Below are positions 34,460 to 41,864 of a DNA stretch of 64,000 nt, one piece after another. The notes beneath the pieces are model-generated. The model did no database searches, was not told the origin of the DNA, and saw nothing but the letters and a program-made list of their open reading frames with translations. Source of the DNA: Nocardioides caldifontis (GTDB taxonomy: Bacteria > Actinomycetota > Actinomycetes > Propionibacteriales > Nocardioidaceae). The DNA lies in assembly GCF_008087345.1 (NCBI RefSeq), contig NZ_ML701737.1:417210-481209 (forward strand), given 5' to 3'. Both the position numbers and the translations under genes were made by a program. Position 1 is the first letter of the stretch. Every line of letters starts with the position of its first letter.

Positions 34460-35290
34460 CGCGGAGAAGTGCTGGTAGTCCTTCGAGCTGTTCCAGGTGC
34501 CGCCCCACACCCAGCCGATCCGACGGAACGCGCGCACGGCGGGGTCGTCGTCGCTGATGACGCCGAACCGGGTCGAGGCACCAGCACTCCGGTCGACGTC
34601 CGCGAACCGGGATCCCTCGATCGGTGAGATCGTCCCGTCCTTCACGTACGGGTTCTGCACCGGGTTGATGTCGATCGCCTTGCCGTAGGCGTGCTCGGAC
34701 CAGCGGTCGGTCCCGGCCACCCGCCGGCAGTTGTACGCCGACGTGTTGTTGGCCGACATCGACCGGTCGTCGTCGCCCTCGTACTCGTCGACCAGCACCA
34801 TCCGCCCGATCGGGAACAGCTGCTGGTAGAGCTCCCGAAACACGGCCACGACGTCCTCCGCCACATCGGCGTGGACGACCATCTCGCCCTGACGGACGTT
34901 GCCCTTGAAGTCGATGTGGCTCATCCGCAGGTAGCGCAGGTCGTCCAGCGCGACGGGGCAGCCGTCGCGGTGGCTCCACCGCATCCGCCGCTCGAGCGCG
35001 GCATCGATGCGGCTGATCGACGACTCGTACGCCGGGAGTCCGGACTCGGCCGGCGACGGCGAGCCGGACGACGGCGTGGCCGAGGGCGTGGCTGAGGGAG
35101 TGGCCGGGGGCGACTCCGACTCATCAGGCGAGTCCGAGGCCGCCGGCGACTCCGACAAGGGTTGCCCGGCACCGGGGTCGGCGCCGTCACCGGACGAGGT
35201 GCAGCCGACCACCAGCAGCAGCGCGACGACGCCGAGCACCACCACCCGCGTGGGGGCTCCCCCACGCCCGCGTGCACCGGCCGGCCTCAT
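34448..35290 (-). CDS. M15-family peptidase-like lipoprotein
   Basis: A 280-aa lipoprotein (lipobox LVVG-C, Cys30). A Ser/Pro/Thr linker with short ATPS repeats covers about residues 45-85. The C-terminal domain is a D-Ala-D-Ala carboxypeptidase/L,D-endopeptidase-like M15C fold: RSMSANNTSAYNCR, then SEHAYGKAIDINPVQNP (His and Asp zinc ligands) and WNSSKDYQHFS (final His). It probably cleaves peptidoglycan stem peptides outside the cell. All zinc ligands are present. It overlaps the CapA gene tail to tail. Confidence 0.85.
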   Translation of the reverse strand: MRPAGARGRGGAPTRVVVLGVVALLLVVGCTSSGDGADPGAGQPLSESPAASDSPDESESPPATPSATPSATPSSGSPSPAESGLPAYESSISRIDAALERRMRWSHRDGCPVALDDLRYLRMSHIDFKGNVRQGEMVVHADVAEDVVAVFRELYQQLFPIGRMVLVDEYEGDDDRSMSANNTSAYNCRRVAGTDRWSEHAYGKAIDINPVQNPYVKDGTISPIEGSRFADVDRSAGASTRFGVISDDDPAVRAFRRIGWVWGGTWNSSKDYQHFSASGR

Positions 35291-35317
35291 GGACCGGACG
35301 GTACCCGCGGACGACGG

Positions 35318-36172
35318 TCAGTCGCGCGACCGACGACGGAACGCCCGGAGCGCGAGCGGCGCGATGATCGCGGTGATCAGCAGCGCCCACATGATCGTGA
35401 ACGGCACTGGGTGCTGGAGCTGGTACGCGGCGGTGGCCGGCGCCTCGGGGCCGTTGCCCCACAGCTCGCGCGCCGCCTGGGTGAGCGCGGAGACCGGGTT
35501 CCACTCGGCGACGAACTGCAGCCAGTCCGGCATCCCCTCGGTCGGCACGAACGTGTTCGCGAGGAAGGTGACCGGGAACATCGTGGTGAACATGAATCCG
35601 TTCACCGCCTCGACGGAGTCGAACATCGAGCCGACGAGGATCCCGATCCAGATCATCGCGAAGCCGACGAGCAGGAACAGCGCGAAGGCCAGGACGGCGT
35701 TGAAGAACCCCTCCCGCATCCGCCACCCGATCGCCAGCCCGGTGATCGCCATGATCGTGATGCCGATGCTGGAGTGGATCAGGCTCGAGAGGCTGCGGCC
35801 GACCAGGATCGAGGAGCGCGCGATCGGCAGCGCCTTGAGCCGGTCGACGAACCCCTTCTGCAGGTCGTTGACGAGCCCGATCGCGACGATGAACGAGGAG
35901 AAGATCATCGTCTGCGCCATGATCCCGGGGATGAGGAACTCCCGGTAGCCACCCTCCGCGCCCGGCACGGCGATCGACCCGCCGAACACGAAGGCGAACA
36001 GCAGCACGAACATCACCGGCTGGATCGTCACGTCGAGCAGCAGCTCCGGCATCCGTCGGATGTGGAGCAGGTTGCGCCGGACGACGAGACCGCAGGCGCC
36101 CAGGAACGAGGGTGGCTTGAGCGTCTCGCGTGCGAACCCGGCGTCGGAGTGGACTGCGTGCAGGGTGGTCAT
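35318..36172 (-). CDS. ABC-2-type transporter permease (DrrB-like)
   Basis: A 284-aa membrane protein with six predicted helices (for example PVMFVLLFAFVFGGSI, FFNAVLAFALFLLVGFAMIWIGILVGSMF and PVPFTIMWALLITAIIAPLALRAF). The soluble N-terminus ends NLLHIRRMPELLLDVTIQP, and GSIAVPGAEGGYREFLIPGIMAQTMIFSS is the signature of the DrrB/NodJ permease group. It exports drugs or lipids in partnership with the ATPase encoded by the overlapping gene. The ATG overlaps the ATPase stop by four bases. Confidence 0.88.
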   Translation of the reverse strand: MTTLHAVHSDAGFARETLKPPSFLGACGLVVRRNLLHIRRMPELLLDVTIQPVMFVLLFAFVFGGSIAVPGAEGGYREFLIPGIMAQTMIFSSFIVAIGLVNDLQKGFVDRLKALPIARSSILVGRSLSSLIHSSIGITIMAITGLAIGWRMREGFFNAVLAFALFLLVGFAMIWIGILVGSMFDSVEAVNGFMFTTMFPVTFLANTFVPTEGMPDWLQFVAEWNPVSALTQAARELWGNGPEAPATAAYQLQHPVPFTIMWALLITAIIAPLALRAFRRRSRD

Positions 36173-37158
36173 CGGACCGCCTCCTCGAGCTCGGGCTGGT
36201 CGTCGGTCGAGACGTCCTCCGCGGTGTGACCGGTGAGGTGGAGGAAGACGTCGTCGAGGCTGGGGCGCTGGAGACCGAGGTCGTCGACCTCGATCGCGGC
36301 CCGCGAGATCGCGTCACCGATCGCGAGCATGTCCTGGAGCCCGGTCGCACGGACGGCGATCCGCCGTGCCCCGTGGTCGACGTGGACCTCGTCGGTGAAC
36401 TGCCGGAGGATCCCCTCGGCGGAGCCGAGGTCGGACGCGTGTGTCACGTGGACCACCACGCTCGCCCGCCCCGCCTGGTCCTTCAACTGGGTCGGGGTGC
36501 CCTCGGCGATGATCTGCCCGCGGTCGATGACCACGATGTTGTCGGCGAGCTGGTCGGCCTCCTCGAGGTACTGCGTCGTCAGCAGCAGGGTCGTCCCGTC
36601 GCGGACCAGGCCGCGGAGCACGTCCCACAGGTCCGTGCGGCTGCGCGGGTCGAGCCCGGTCGTCGGCTCGTCGAGGAACAGCACCGGCGGGGTGGCCACC
36701 AGGCTGACCGCGAGGTCGAGCCGGCGTCGCATGCCTCCGGAGTAGGTCTTGGCGGTCCGGTCGGCGGCCTCGGTGAGCGAGAACCGCTCGAGGAGGTCGT
36801 CGCCGATCCGGCGTACCTCCTTGCCGCTCAACCCGGCGAACCGGCCGATGAGCCGGATGTTCTCCCGGCCGGTGAGCAGCTCGTCGACGGTCGCCGACTG
36901 GCCGGTGAGCCCCATGCTGCGACGCACCGCGTCGGGCTCCTTGACGATGTCGTGGCCCGCGACCCGGCCGGTGCCGCTGGTGGGCCGGGACATCGTGGTG
37001 AGCATGCGCACGGTGGTGGTCTTGCCGGCACCGTTGGGACCGAGGACGCCGAGCACGGAGCCGGTGGGCACCGAGAAGCTGACGCGGTCGACGGCGACGT
37101 GGTCACCGAACTTCTTCACGAGGTCGATCGCTTCGATGGCTGGTGAGCTGGAGGACAT
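36169..37158 (-). CDS. ABC transporter ATPase (DrrA-like, daunorubicin-resistance type)
   Basis: A 329-aa ATPase. Walker A is GPNGAGKTT (residues 40-48), the signature is TYSGGMRRRLDLA, Walker B is VLFLDEPTTGLD, and the H-loop is LLTTQY. The C-terminal extension of about 90 residues after LADNIVVIDRGQIIAEGTP is the DrrA-specific region. It powers the permease encoded directly downstream. The ATG at 37158 is preferred, with a GTGGGGGT site just before it; 11 upstream codons in the frame have no support. The substrate is unknown. Confidence 0.88.
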   Translation of the reverse strand: MSSSSPAIEAIDLVKKFGDHVAVDRVSFSVPTGSVLGVLGPNGAGKTTTVRMLTTMSRPTSGTGRVAGHDIVKEPDAVRRSMGLTGQSATVDELLTGRENIRLIGRFAGLSGKEVRRIGDDLLERFSLTEAADRTAKTYSGGMRRRLDLAVSLVATPPVLFLDEPTTGLDPRSRTDLWDVLRGLVRDGTTLLLTTQYLEEADQLADNIVVIDRGQIIAEGTPTQLKDQAGRASVVVHVTHASDLGSAEGILRQFTDEVHVDHGARRIAVRATGLQDMLAIGDAISRAAIEVDDLGLQRPSLDDVFLHLTGHTAEDVSTDDQPELEEAVR

Positions 37159-37266
37159 ACCCCCACGACAGCAGCCACGTCCGACAATCATCGATCATTT
37201 TCCGGGTCGACTAGACCACCGAATCACCCCAATCCGACGCAACGGGACAACCGTCCTCGGCCGTCA

Positions 37267-37322
37267 TGGACATAGGTCCCGAGCCGCCCTAGCGTGAAAA
37301 ACGCGGCCGTTGCTCGGCCGCG
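37267..37322 (+). promoter_or_regulatory. Promoter and 5' hairpin of the small membrane protein gene
   Basis: TGGACA (37267-37272), a 17-base spacer and TAGCGT (37290-37295) form a good promoter. At the expected start of the RNA there is a perfect 8-bp stem, CGCGGCCG-TTGCT-CGGCCGCG (37302-37322), before the GGAG ribosome site of the gene at 37352. Confidence 0.5.
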
Positions 37323-37351
37323 CCTGGCGCGCCTTTGGGAGAGGAGTGCTC

Positions 37352-37495
37352 ATGACCATCGTGTTGCTGGTCCTGGGAGTGTGGTTCTCGTTGCTGGTCG
37401 CCTATGTGGCGCTCAAGGCACGTCAGCCGAAGCTGGTCCACCCGACTCCACCACGCCTGGTCGCCCGCAGCACCTCGCGCCGGCACGCCGCCTGA
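37352..37495 (+). CDS. Small single-pass membrane protein
   Basis: A 47-aa protein with one strong membrane helix (MTIVLLVLGVWFSLLVAYVAL) and a short basic tail ending RSTSRRHAA. I do not recognise a family. The ATG at 37352 is chosen because GGAG lies six bases upstream; an ATG/GTG further up in the frame falls within the leader hairpin. A plausible promoter (37267-37295) supports expression. It converges with the DUF2516 gene. Confidence 0.55.
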   Translation: MTIVLLVLGVWFSLLVAYVALKARQPKLVHPTPPRLVARSTSRRHAA

Positions 37496-37516
37496 CGCCG
37501 GCGGTCAGGAACCGGC

Positions 37517-37804
37517 TCAGGAACGCCGCAGGGACCGGATCGCCGGCCGGACGTCGACGAGGTAGACGATCGCCGCGACGATCCCGACCAGGTTGAAGAT
37601 GTTGATCGGGTGCCAGAAGAGCATGTGCGCCGCGACTGCCAGGCCGAGGATGATCAGCCACGCCTTCTTGGTGAGCTTGTCGGCGGCGACGTAGGCGTCT
37701 GGCCGTTGGGTCACGGCGTCGACGAACGCGAAGGCCTGCGCCACGAACATCGCCAGGCTGATCAGCGACAGGAGGATGTCCGGCGCGGCGAAGAGGCTGC
37801 TCAC
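37517..37804 (-). CDS. DUF2516 family membrane protein
   Basis: A 95-aa membrane protein with about three hydrophobic segments (ILLSLISLAMFVAQAFAFVDAV, AWLIILGLAVAAHMLFW and LVGIVAAIVYLVDVRPAI). The pattern fits DUF2516, a family of unknown function. In mycobacteria the homologous gene (Rv0476) lies just after hbhA, and here it also follows the HbhA-like gene, behind a terminator. Conservation of that order supports the assignment. Confidence 0.78.
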   Translation of the reverse strand: MSSLFAAPDILLSLISLAMFVAQAFAFVDAVTQRPDAYVAADKLTKKAWLIILGLAVAAHMLFWHPINIFNLVGIVAAIVYLVDVRPAIRSLRRS

Positions 37805-37853
37805 GGAGCACAGCCTAGCGGCGCCGCGAACCTCTGGCGGGGTCCCGCGACGA

Positions 37854-37887
37854 CGACGAACCCCGGCCGTGAGGACGGGGTTCGTCG
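37854..37887 (-). terminator. Terminator downstream of the HbhA-like gene
   Basis: An 11-bp perfect stem, CGACGAACCCC (37854-37864) with GGGGTTCGTCG (37877-37887), 12-base loop. It lies 22 bases past the stop of the HbhA-like gene and before the start of the DUF2516 gene. Confidence 0.65.
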
Positions 37888-37909
37888 CTGGAACGCTCGA
37901 CGCGGTGCG

Positions 37910-38872
37910 TCAGGCCTTCTTGGAGGTCGCGGCCTTCGACGTCGACGACCTGGTCGACGCGCCGGTGGTGGCCGTCTTCTTCATGGTGGTCCGCTTCGCG
38001 GACGCCTTCTTCGGCGCGGGCGCCTTCCTGGCGGCGGGCGTCTTCTTGGCGGCAGCGGTCCCGGTCGTGACCTTCTTGGTCGCACGCTTGCGGACCGGCG
38101 GGGCGGGCTGCTCCACGGCGGCGACGCTGGCGGCGTCCTCGGCTCGGGCGGCCGCCTGGGCGGCGGCCTTCTCGACTTCGGCGGCGACCGGCTTCACGGG
38201 CTCGGCGTCCTCGCGGATGATCTCGACGTCGCCGGAGAGGGAGTCGTCACGGAGCTTGGCGACGGAGGCCTTGCCACGGGTGACGAGGGTGTCGAACGCC
38301 TCGGCCTGCTCGCCGAGCGCCTCGGTGAGGTCGCCGCGGAGCTCCTGGGCCTTCGCCTCCCACTTGGCGACGAGCGCCTTCAGCTCGCCCTGGAGCTCGG
38401 TGACCCGGCCCTGGGCGGTGCCGGGAAGCGCGCGGACCTGGCCCTGCAGCTCCTCGACGCGGCTCTGCGCCATACCGGGGAGCCCCTTGAGCCGGGCCTG
38501 CAGCTCCTCGAGCCGCGCGGGGAGCGCCTTGACGTCGGCGACGACGGAGCCCTGGAGGGCGGTGACCCGCTTCTGCGCCTCGGCGGGGAACCCGGCGACG
38601 TCACCCTGGAGCTCGTCGATGCGCGACTCGAGCCGCTCCTGCGCCGTCTTCGCCTCCTTGACCAGCTCGTCGATGCGCGCGGCGAGCTGGGTGCGAGCCT
38701 GGTCAGCGACCGCGGCGCGGTCGAGCCCGGCCACCCGCTTCTGCAGGTCGGCAGCGGCCTCCCGCAGCTTCTCGACGGCGATGTCCCCGGCGCCGACCCA
38801 CGCGTAGAACGGCGCGGTGACCTCGAGGTTGTACGACGGCACACGGTTCTTGATCGCGGTCCTGGTAGCCAT
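37910..38872 (-). CDS. HbhA-like heparin-binding protein with Lys/Ala/Thr-rich tail
   Basis: A 320-aa protein with a long coiled-coil body (about residues 25-210; heptad-like stretches such as RVEELQGQVRALPGTAQGRVTELQ recur with ALQ/ELQ spacing of about 20). It ends in a low-complexity tail of about 75 residues rich in Lys, Ala and Thr (KKTPAARKAPAPKKASAKR). This layout matches mycobacterial heparin-binding haemagglutinin HbhA, an adhesin that binds sulfated glycans through its Lys-rich tail; the tail could also bind nucleic acid. The start at 38872 lies one base after the XRE gene stop, and MATRTAIKNRVPSYNLE is a normal HbhA-type N-terminus. Confidence 0.75.
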   Translation of the reverse strand: MATRTAIKNRVPSYNLEVTAPFYAWVGAGDIAVEKLREAAADLQKRVAGLDRAAVADQARTQLAARIDELVKEAKTAQERLESRIDELQGDVAGFPAEAQKRVTALQGSVVADVKALPARLEELQARLKGLPGMAQSRVEELQGQVRALPGTAQGRVTELQGELKALVAKWEAKAQELRGDLTEALGEQAEAFDTLVTRGKASVAKLRDDSLSGDVEIIREDAEPVKPVAAEVEKAAAQAAARAEDAASVAAVEQPAPPVRKRATKKVTTGTAAAKKTPAARKAPAPKKASAKRTTMKKTATTGASTRSSTSKAATSKKA

Positions 38873-38873
38873 C

Positions 38874-39242
38874 TCAGGCTCCTTCCTGGTTGGTGTTCGC
38901 TGCCCGGAACGACCGGTAGACGTCCAGCAGCGACTGCTTCTGACGTTCGGTGAGGCCGGTGTCGGCCAGGACGGCGAGCTCGACGGAACGCACCTCGCCG
39001 TCCTCGGGATTGAGGAAGCCGGCACGCACGTAGAGCGTCTCTGCCGAGATCCGCAACGCCTTGGCGATGGACTGCAGCACCTCGGCCGAGGGGCGGCGGA
39101 GTCCTCGCTCGATCTGGCTCAGGTAGGGGTTGGAGACGCCGGCCGCCTCAGCGAGCTGGCGCAGCGTGAGCCGGTTGGCGACCCGCTGCTCGCGCAGGTA
39201 GTCGCCGAGGCTCCCGACTGCTCCCCCGATCCGTGTCGCCAT
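38874..39242 (-). CDS. XRE-family helix-turn-helix regulator (Rv0474-like)
   Basis: A 122-aa DNA-binding protein. The HTH_3 domain covers residues 13-70 (LGDYLREQRVANRLTLRQLAEAAGVSNPYLSQIERGLRRPS). The C-terminal 50 residues (AETLYVRAGFLN ... LTERQKQSLLDVYRSF) are conserved in actinobacterial neighbours of hbhA. It probably controls its own operon with the HbhA-like gene one base downstream. A palindrome CTGCTAGCAG at 39252-39261, directly before the start codon, is a candidate operator. Confidence 0.85.
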   Translation of the reverse strand: MATRIGGAVGSLGDYLREQRVANRLTLRQLAEAAGVSNPYLSQIERGLRRPSAEVLQSIAKALRISAETLYVRAGFLNPEDGEVRSVELAVLADTGLTERQKQSLLDVYRSFRAANTNQEGA

Positions 39243-39251
39243 GGCCCCACT

Positions 39252-39261
39252 CTGCTAGCAG
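39252..39261. promoter_or_regulatory. Palindrome in front of the XRE gene
   Basis: CTGCTAGCAG is a perfect 10-base palindrome ten bases before the XRE start, flanked by AGCAAGCAGAAGCAAA direct repeats. A second palindrome CAGCTAGCTG lies at 39340-39349 in the same divergent region. They are candidate operators; other explanations are open. Confidence 0.35.
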
Positions 39262-39441
39262 GAGCAAGCAGAAGCAAACGCAGCCGTCGTGATCCACCCC
39301 ACGCCTGCCAACAGGACAACGCAGCAATCGAATGCGCGTCAGCTAGCTGGTGGCATGCATCACGACCATCCCTGCCTGTGCCGCGCACCCGCGAGGCGTC
39401 CAGCGCTCCGGCAAGGCCCGACTCGACCCTGGTTCGACGCC

Positions 39442-39467
39442 GTATGTCTAGCGAGTTAGTCCATACT
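39442..39467 (+). promoter_or_regulatory. Dyad and possible -10 box before the APS kinase gene
   Basis: Arms GTATG (39442-39446) and CATAC (39462-39466) with further partial pairing (CTA/TAG) form an imperfect dyad. CATACT (39462-39467) would serve as a -10 box just seven bases before the GTG at 39475, which suggests a leaderless message. No clear -35 is seen. Confidence 0.35.
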
Positions 39468-39474
39468 GGGCCCG

Positions 39475-40785
39475 GTGACCGCACTGCCCCAGCACTGCCC
39501 GACGGCCCGGGAGCTCGACGACCTCGAGCTGCTCTCGACCGGGGCCCTCGGCGACCCTCCCCGGTTCGGCGCCGCCGGCGACCCGGTGACGCTCGCCGTC
39601 CCTGAGGACCTCGCTGCTTCGGCCTCCGATGCAGGGGGCGTCGAGCTCGTCGACCCAGAGGGGCTGCCGCTCGCCCGGCTCCACGTCGAGGGGACCTACG
39701 CCGCCGGCTCCCTCACGGGCCTCACGGGGCAGGTCCAGCCCCTCCAGCACCCGGAGTACGGCGCGTTCCGCCAGCACTACCTGACGCCGGCCGACGTCCG
39801 GGAGCGGCACCGTGACGCGCTGGCGGTGCCTGTCGCCGGCCCGCTCTCCGAGGCGGACCTGGAGCAGATCCGCAAGCAGGCCGACGGCCGCCCTGTCGTG
39901 CTGCTCGCGCTCGCCGGCCACGGCACCGCGTCATACGCCGGGCGCGGGCTGAGCGCCAAAGCCATCATCCGGGCCACGCTCGCCGCCGCCCGTCTCCTCG
40001 ACGACGCGACCGTGGTCGCCGTCCCGCTGGCCTCCCGCGGCCCGGGGCGCGCCGAGGACGACGAGGTGCTGCGGCGCACTGTGGTCGCGGCCTACGCCAC
40101 CGGCGAGGTCCTGACGGTGACCGGCGAGGGGCCGCTACCGATGGAGGTGGCCCACGTCGTCGACTTCGAGGCTCCGCCGCGGGACCGCCAGGGGCTCGTC
40201 CTCTTCTTCACCGGGCTCTCCGGGAGCGGGAAGTCGACGCTCGCGCGAGCCCTGCACGACGTCGTCCTCGAGCGCGGCGAACGCACCGTCACCTCCCTCG
40301 ACGGCGACGTCGTGCGCCGGAACCTGTCAGCAGGGCTGACCTTTTCCAAGGCGGACCGCGAGACCAACATCAGGCGGATCGGCTGGGTGGCCGCGGAGAT
40401 CAGCCGCCACCACGGCATCGCGATCTGCAGCCCGATCGCCCCCTTCGACGAGACCCGCAAGCAGGTGCGGGCGATGGTCGACGAGGCTGGCGGGGCGTTC
40501 TTCCTCATCCACGTCGCCACTCCGGTCGAGGAGTGCGAGCGGCGTGACCGCAAGGGGCTCTACGCCAAGGCCCGCCGCGGCGAGATCCCCGAGTTCACCG
40601 GCATCTCATCGCCGTACGAGGAGCCCGAGGACGCCGACGTGCGCGTCGACACGACGGGTCGGACGATCCCGGACGTACTCTCCGAGATCCTGGCGGCTCT
40701 CGACGAGTCCGGCTACCTAACCGAACCCCAGGTGGTTGAGGAGCGAGCGAAGCGAGCGTCTCGAAACCACCAGGAAGGCCCGTGA
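39475..40785 (+). CDS. cysC: Adenylyl-sulfate (APS) kinase with ATP-sulfurylase-like N-terminal domain
   Basis: A 436-aa protein. The C-terminal half (about 238-425) is an APS kinase: Walker A FFTGLSGSGKSTLARAL (Lys253), LDGDVVRRNLSAGLTFSKADRETNIRRIGWVA and the FDETRKQVRAMV region. It phosphorylates APS to PAPS. The N-terminal 230 residues resemble the beta-barrel and part of the catalytic fold of ATP sulfurylase (TGLTGQVQPLQHPEYGAFR) but lack the QxRN and HxxH ATP-binding motifs, so this part is probably non-catalytic. The last 18 residues are encoded by a dispersed repeat. The stop overlaps the transporter start. Confidence 0.85.
   Translation: MTALPQHCPTARELDDLELLSTGALGDPPRFGAAGDPVTLAVPEDLAASASDAGGVELVDPEGLPLARLHVEGTYAAGSLTGLTGQVQPLQHPEYGAFRQHYLTPADVRERHRDALAVPVAGPLSEADLEQIRKQADGRPVVLLALAGHGTASYAGRGLSAKAIIRATLAAARLLDDATVVAVPLASRGPGRAEDDEVLRRTVVAAYATGEVLTVTGEGPLPMEVAHVVDFEAPPRDRQGLVLFFTGLSGSGKSTLARALHDVVLERGERTVTSLDGDVVRRNLSAGLTFSKADRETNIRRIGWVAAEISRHHGIAICSPIAPFDETRKQVRAMVDEAGGAFFLIHVATPVEECERRDRKGLYAKARRGEIPEFTGISSPYEEPEDADVRVDTTGRTIPDVLSEILAALDESGYLTEPQVVEERAKRASRNHQEGP
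40731..40771. repeat. Dispersed repeat, copy 1 (3' end of cysC)
   Basis: A 41-base element with outer arms GGTGGTT and AACCACC and an inner GAGCGAGCGAAGCGAGCG run. It encodes the last residues of the APS kinase (VVEERAKRASRN). The type is common in Nocardioides-like genomes. Confidence 0.65.
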
Positions 40786-41762
40786 TGGAGCTCCTGGGCG
40801 GCGACTTCTTCCCGATCCTGGCCGCCGGCTTCTTCGTCGGCATCATCGTCGGGCTGACCGGGATGGGCGGTGGGGCGCTCATGACGCCGGCACTCATCTT
40901 CCTCGGCGTCGGGCACACCGCGACGGTGGTCACCGCAGACCTGACCGCGGCCGCCGTCTACAAGACCGGTGGCGCCCTCGTGCACTCGAGACACGGGTCA
41001 CCGAACTACGAGCTCGCGAAATGGCTGATCATCGGCTCGGTCCCGATGGCATTCGCCGGGCCGTTCCTGGTCAAGGCGGTCGTCGATCCCGCCGAGGTGG
41101 AGTCGGCGCTCCAGTTCGCCATCGGCGTCGCGCTCCTCTTCGCGGCCTCGACGTACGCCCTGCGTATCTACCTGGGCATGCGGCAGCGGGCCCGCGGCAA
41201 GGAGCAGACGCGGACCGATGTCGCCGTCCGACCTGTCCCGACGCTGCTGGTCGGCGCCCTCGGCGGAGCCCTGGTCGGCATCACGTCAGTGGGGTCGGGC
41301 TCGGTGATCATGGTCGCGCTGCTGATGCTCTACCCGGCGCTCTCCGCGGTCCGGCTCGTCGGGACCGACCTGGTCCAGGCGATCCCCCTGGTCCTCGCGG
41401 CCGCGATCGCCAACATCATCGCCCACGGTCTCGACTGGGGGCTCGTGATCCCGCTGATCATCGGCTCCGTCCCCGGGACGATCCTCGGCTCACGGCTCGC
41501 GCCGATGGTGAGCCAGTCGATCATCCGGCGTGGCATCGTCATCGTGCTCACCATGAGCGGTGTCGCGCTGCTCGACAAGGCCGGCTGGGCACCGCTCGGC
41601 GAGGACGAGACCTACCCGATGCTCGTCGCCGGGGTCGGCTTGGCGATGCTCGTGCTGGTGCCGGTGGTGTGGGGGCTCCTGCGGCGCTCCGAAGGGTTGC
41701 CGTTCTGGGGTGCGCCCACCGTGCGACAGATCGAGGAGGACCTCTCGACCCGCGGGTCCTGA
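40785..41762 (+). CDS. TauE/SafE-family transporter, probable sulfate/sulfite permease
   Basis: A 325-aa membrane protein with about eight helices. FFVGIIVGLTGMGGGALMTPALIFLGV near the N-terminus and GALVGITSVGSGSVIMVALLML in the second half are the paired inverted repeats of the TauE/SafE family. Family members move sulfite, sulfate or sulfonates; the position between APS kinase and CysDN suggests sulfur uptake, as proposed for the C. glutamicum CysZ-like protein. The ATG at 40785 shares one base with the cysC stop; a GTG three bases earlier is also possible. Confidence 0.82.
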   Translation: MELLGGDFFPILAAGFFVGIIVGLTGMGGGALMTPALIFLGVGHTATVVTADLTAAAVYKTGGALVHSRHGSPNYELAKWLIIGSVPMAFAGPFLVKAVVDPAEVESALQFAIGVALLFAASTYALRIYLGMRQRARGKEQTRTDVAVRPVPTLLVGALGGALVGITSVGSGSVIMVALLMLYPALSAVRLVGTDLVQAIPLVLAAAIANIIAHGLDWGLVIPLIIGSVPGTILGSRLAPMVSQSIIRRGIVIVLTMSGVALLDKAGWAPLGEDETYPMLVAGVGLAMLVLVPVVWGLLRRSEGLPFWGAPTVRQIEEDLSTRGS

Positions 41763-41864
41763 GGCTCCTGCAGACTCACCTGCTGGACTCCCCGGGTAGC
41801 GGTCACGGGGACAGTCAGCGCCGACTACCATGTCGGTCTACCCACGGAGAGGTTCGCCCACGGG

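Noticed and set aside
35040-35130. Short tandem repeats in the M15 lipoprotein, considered as CRISPR or a repeat locus
   Set aside because: They encode a Ser/Pro/Thr linker with ATPS units in frame; there are no spacers or regular repeat lengths.
37184-37203. Near-palindrome AATCATCGATCATT upstream of the DrrAB-type operon
   Set aside because: One base pair in each arm is mismatched and no regulator gene lies next to it, so I do not call an operator.
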